DNA from: an uncultured Colwellia sp.
Lineage (GTDB): Bacteria > Pseudomonadota > Gammaproteobacteria > Enterobacterales > Alteromonadaceae
Length of the DNA: 64,000 bases
Assembly: GCA_913062815.1 (NCBI GenBank)
Contig: CAJXWZ010000022.1
Location: 30,471-94,470 of the forward strand
Direction: 5' to 3'
The translations under genes and the position numbers were made by a program. Numbering within the stretch: the first letter of the stretch is position 1; the number at the start of each line of letters is the position of its first letter. Of this stretch, positions 62,028-64,000 are shown one piece after another. Under the pieces are notes generated by a model. The model made no database searches and was not told the DNA's origin. It saw only the letters and a list, made by a program, of their open reading frames with translations.

Positions 62028-62126
62028 ATATAACGCCGTTTTAAGCGGCGAGTAATAGCTTGCTAAAATGTGAAACGAAGTGGAACCGAGCAAGCTGTTA
62101 CGAGTCCGACTTTAAAACCTTATAGC
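62028..62126 (-). repeat. attC site 17
   Basis: VCR-like 'AAGTGGAACCGAGCAAGCTGTTACGAGTCCG' type. Left core ATATAAC with GCCGTTTTAAGCGGC arm, right end CCTTATAGC. Closes the DUF3592 cassette. Confidence 0.88.
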
Positions 62127-62152
62127 TGTATTGTAAACTGAACAGCGTGTAC

Positions 62153-62581
62153 TTAACTTCGCTTAAATGGCCCTGATATTATAGGCAGGCATAAATTAAC
62201 TACATGAAAAAGAGTAAGCCCTCTAATTAAAACAGCATCTTTTGAATCTAACGGGTTCACGTACACTTTAAAATTTCGATTACGTCTTATGTTCCAAAGC
62301 ATCATTTTACCGATAAAACTAAATGAATTATTTGAATAATTAAATACGAACCTTTTCGATGTATAATCTTTTCCATTGTGCTGGTAAGCATACCAAATTG
62401 ACAATTCATATACTTTTACCCTTTTATAAGGGCTCCTATAATTGTTTAAGCTTGAGTAAGTTATAAACCCGTCAACTGAGTCCCATCTCAAAGCAAGAAG
62501 ACTATGATAGATGCCTTTAAGGTTATAGGAAACTGACCTATAAACCAGAAAAACCAATAGAATAGCAACGAATATTTCCAT
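62153..62581 (-). CDS. DUF3592-like membrane protein cassette
   Basis: 142 residues. Two end helices (MEIFVAILLVFLVYRSV and LTLFHVVNLCLPIISG) flank a beta domain with WDSVDGFITYSSL, IWYAYQHNGKDYTSKRFVF and VYVNPLDSKDAVLIRG. The motif 'V-NP-x-x-x-x-A-VL--G' is that of DUF3592. The family's role is unknown. Single cassette gene. Confidence 0.8.
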   Translation of the reverse strand: MEIFVAILLVFLVYRSVSYNLKGIYHSLLALRWDSVDGFITYSSLNNYRSPYKRVKVYELSIWYAYQHNGKDYTSKRFVFNYSNNSFSFIGKMMLWNIRRNRNFKVYVNPLDSKDAVLIRGLTLFHVVNLCLPIISGPFKRS

Positions 62582-62605
62582 TTTGAACTTAATTACCCTT
62601 TATAC

Positions 62606-62703
62606 TGCTAACGCCTCATTAAGAGGAAATTTATAGTTGGCTAAAATGTTGAACGCAGTGAAAACAGCCAACTGTAAATTTTCCTGCTTTAATGACTTAT
62701 AGT
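62606..62703 (-). repeat. attC site 18
   Basis: 'GAACGCAGTGAAAACAGCCAACTG' type. Left core TGCTAAC with GCCTCATTAAGAGG arm, right end GACTTATAGT (TTATAGY variant). Closes the CPXCG cassette. Confidence 0.88.
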
Positions 62704-62708
62704 ATTTA

Positions 62709-62906
62709 CTAAAACGTGTCATCGTCACTATAAACGTTGACTGATAGTTCGCCATTAACACTTTCAGAAATTAAGAAATTTATCGGCTTACAACATACTT
62801 GGCAATCTTCAATATACTGTTGATCCGAATCGGATGGATCAATCAAAACTTTAATGTTCTCTCCACAGTAAGGGCACCCAATAGATTTTTCAGCCAATTG
62901 ATTCAA
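62709..62906 (-). CDS. CPXCG motif cysteine-rich protein cassette
   Basis: 65 residues. IGCPYCGENIKVLIDPSDSD and QQYIEDCQVCCKPINFLISE give two CxxC pairs (CPYC, CQVC) as in the short CPXCG family found in many gammaproteobacteria, usually as a chromosomal single-copy gene. Function unknown; probably a zinc-binding protein. Here it is carried as an integron cassette. Confidence 0.9.
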   Translation of the reverse strand: MNQLAEKSIGCPYCGENIKVLIDPSDSDQQYIEDCQVCCKPINFLISESVNGELSVNVYSDDDTF

Positions 62907-62934
62907 TTTCTACGGCTCCCCAATTTGCCTAAAT

Positions 62935-63032
62935 ACATAACGCCCTAATAATGGGCAAAAAATTGTTTGCTAAAATGTTGAGGAACGAAAACAGCAAACT
63001 GTTTTTTGTCCTTGTTTATTAGCTTGTTATGT
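62935..63032 (-). repeat. attC site 19
   Basis: 'GAGGAACGAAAACAGCAAACTG' type. Left core ACATAAC with GCCCTAATAATGGGC arm, right end TTAGCTTGTTATGT. Closes the following exported-protein cassette. Confidence 0.92.
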
Positions 63033-63048
63033 GTAAATTAACACCTTT

Positions 63049-63441
63049 TTATGGCGTTGCCTCATATCTGATAGCTTTTTGAAATATAGATTGAATCTTA
63101 GGATCAACTTCCCATTCAGGAACGGGATAGATTTCATTCATACGCGCCAAAGTCTTGAATAGCGCCATAGTTCTTTCTACTTCGTTTTTAGGGTAAGTAC
63201 ACCCCTTATGGGACAACAAAATATCCATAGCAATAATTGAGCTAGTAAGATCATTAATTAATAACTGCTTTGCTTCGTCCGGTTGACCAGAGTTAAATAG
63301 CTCTAGAGCACCTAGTGGAAGATTAACTATTGAAAGGCTTTCGGACAATAAAGACGCTTTATCGTCATTATCGTATGGACACTTTTCTGTCGCAAATATG
63401 TTGCTACTAATTAAAAGTAAACCAATAAATAGATATTTCAC
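63049..63441 (-). CDS. Small exported protein cassette, 130 residues
   Basis: Start taken at GTG 63439-63441, which has AAGGAG five bases upstream and gives a signal peptide (VKYLFIGLLLISSNIFATEK). The open frame continues upstream to 63558, but that part runs straight through attC site 20 and is not real. The mature part is helical with two conserved-looking cysteines (EKCPYDND and SHKGCTYP). No family is recognised. One cassette. Confidence 0.75.
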   Translation of the reverse strand: MKYLFIGLLLISSNIFATEKCPYDNDDKASLLSESLSIVNLPLGALELFNSGQPDEAKQLLINDLTSSIIAMDILLSHKGCTYPKNEVERTMALFKTLARMNEIYPVPEWEVDPKIQSIFQKAIRYEATP

Positions 63442-63456
63442 CGAAACTCCTTTTAC

Positions 63457-63554
63457 ACATAACGCCCCAATAAGGGGCTGATAATAGTTTACTAAAATGT
63501 GAAGCGAAGCGGAACCGAGCAAACTGTTAGTCCCGCTTAATTGGCTTGTTATAC
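63457..63554 (-). repeat. attC site 20
   Basis: The clearest VCR-like site. On the minus strand it starts GTATAACAAGCCAATTAAGC, passes through GGGACTAACAGTTTGCTCGG and ends CAGCCCCTTATTGGGGCGTT before ATGT. Closes the following membrane-anchored cassette. Confidence 0.95.
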
Positions 63555-63914
63555 GCAATGTTGGGGAGGCAAAGTAAGGTAACTTTTAACTTTACCATTA
63601 ACTAAAACTTCTGAGACGCAATATAATTTATTGTGAGAAATAAGAAAAACTTTTGCACTCACTATTTTTCCATTTGGAAGTTTAAACCTACCGACAGTGT
63701 ACAATGTACTTCCACGGTAACTGCCTCCGCCACCAATTTTTAATGCCTCAAGTTGATATTTACGACCATATTTTACTTCTTTTGGTGTAATTCCAAAATC
63801 TAACTGGAGAATATAGTTTATAGATATTGAACCGAACACAATAAATAGTATTAAGATTAATGCTAGTCTAACTTTCACCTTTGTTTTTATTCGAACTCTA
63901 TAAGGTTGATTCAT
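63549..63914 (-). CDS. Membrane-anchored hypothetical protein cassette
   Basis: 121 residues with a basic N-terminus (MNQPYRVRIKTKVKVR), one transmembrane helix (LALILILFIVFGSISINYIL) and a beta-rich outer domain (GGGGSYRGSTLYTVGRFKLP, IVSAKVFLISHNKLYCVSEV, ending LTLPPQHCV). No family is recognised. The two cysteines of the outer domain could form a disulfide. It overlaps the attC by six bases at its stop codon. Confidence 0.7.
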   Translation of the reverse strand: MNQPYRVRIKTKVKVRLALILILFIVFGSISINYILQLDFGITPKEVKYGRKYQLEALKIGGGGSYRGSTLYTVGRFKLPNGKIVSAKVFLISHNKLYCVSEVLVNGKVKSYLTLPPQHCV

Positions 63915-63920
63915 CTTTGC

Positions 63921-64000
63921 GTATAACGCCCACGTTAAGGGGCTTTTTATTAGTTTGCTAAAATTGTGTAGCGAAGCGGAACCGAGCCAAACGTTAGCAG
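63921..64000 (-). repeat. attC site 21 (cut by the window edge)
   Basis: VCR-like 'GAAGCGGAACCGAGC' type with left core GTATAAC; the right end lies beyond base 64000. The array therefore continues to the right. Confidence 0.88.

Noticed and set aside
50084..64000. CRISPR-like regular repeats
   Set aside because: The repeats are about 90-110 bp, imperfect, with hairpin structure, and separated by whole genes of varied size. They match integron attC sites rather than CRISPR repeats, and no cas genes are seen.

Overview
The window looks like chromosomal DNA of a marine gammaproteobacterium of the Alteromonadales, most likely a Colwelliaceae-type organism (Colwellia/Thalassotalea-like). The reasons are an A+T-rich composition by eye, an mraZ-rsmH pair with a gammaproteobacterial layout, a GlyGly-CTERM secreted protein, an ovothiol synthase, many TPR-fused signalling proteins, and attC sites that resemble the Vibrio VCR repeats. 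The genus is an inference; no rRNA gene is present.

Layout. (1) 1-1381: start of the division/cell-wall cluster on the minus strand (mraZ, then rsmH running off the left edge), with a three-box MraZ operator. (2) 1.7-12.5 kb: housekeeping and accessory genes: a DmdC-type acyl-CoA dehydrogenase, a transglutaminase-like exported protein, a DyP peroxidase, a TPR hybrid histidine kinase with a downstream coiled-coil membrane protein, a GlyGly-CTERM cyclophilin and a GH97 glycosidase. (3) 12.7-14.6 kb: ammonium uptake (glnK-amtB) behind a candidate sigma-54 promoter. (4) 14.6-19.9 kb: a tight operon of a TPR-GGDEF diguanylate cyclase, a catalytic-core-only glutamine-synthetase-like protein and ovoA. 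(5) 20-28 kb: glutaredoxin/DUF808, an S10 peptidase, a DUF1800/DUF1501 pair and a chemotaxis receptor. (6) 28.4-33 kb: a MacAB-type ABC efflux operon. (7) 33-35.2 kb: an outer-membrane barrel and alkB.

(8) 35.2-49.6 kb is a coherent hydroxyproline/proline-peptide catabolic locus. It encodes a TonB-dependent receptor, a POT-like transporter, two M24 Xaa-Pro-type peptidases, 4-hydroxyproline epimerase, a DadA-like D-hydroxyproline oxidase, a DapA-like deaminase, trans-3-hydroxyproline dehydratase, a pyrroline-2-carboxylate reductase and a GntR/FCD regulator. Five copies of the palindrome ATTGTATACAAT (one with a single mismatch) sit in front of its transcription units, including that of the regulator itself, which defines a probable local regulon.

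(9) 49.7 kb to the right edge is the distal part of a sedentary chromosomal integron. About 20 attC sites of roughly 90-110 bp separate small cassettes. Nearly all coding regions and all attC sites are read on the minus strand, so attI and intI should lie beyond the right edge. Cassettes encode five toxin-antitoxin modules (two turned against the array direction), two GNAT acetyltransferases, MepB-, GFA-, DUF3592-, CPXCG- and gamma-glutamylcyclotransferase-like proteins, small membrane, lipo- and secreted proteins, and one unusually large DUF885 hydrolase. One stretch (about 52.2-53.15 kb) has lost its attC structure and holds a decayed IS3-type orfA. A truncated duplicate of one antitoxin lies at 56.0-56.2 kb.
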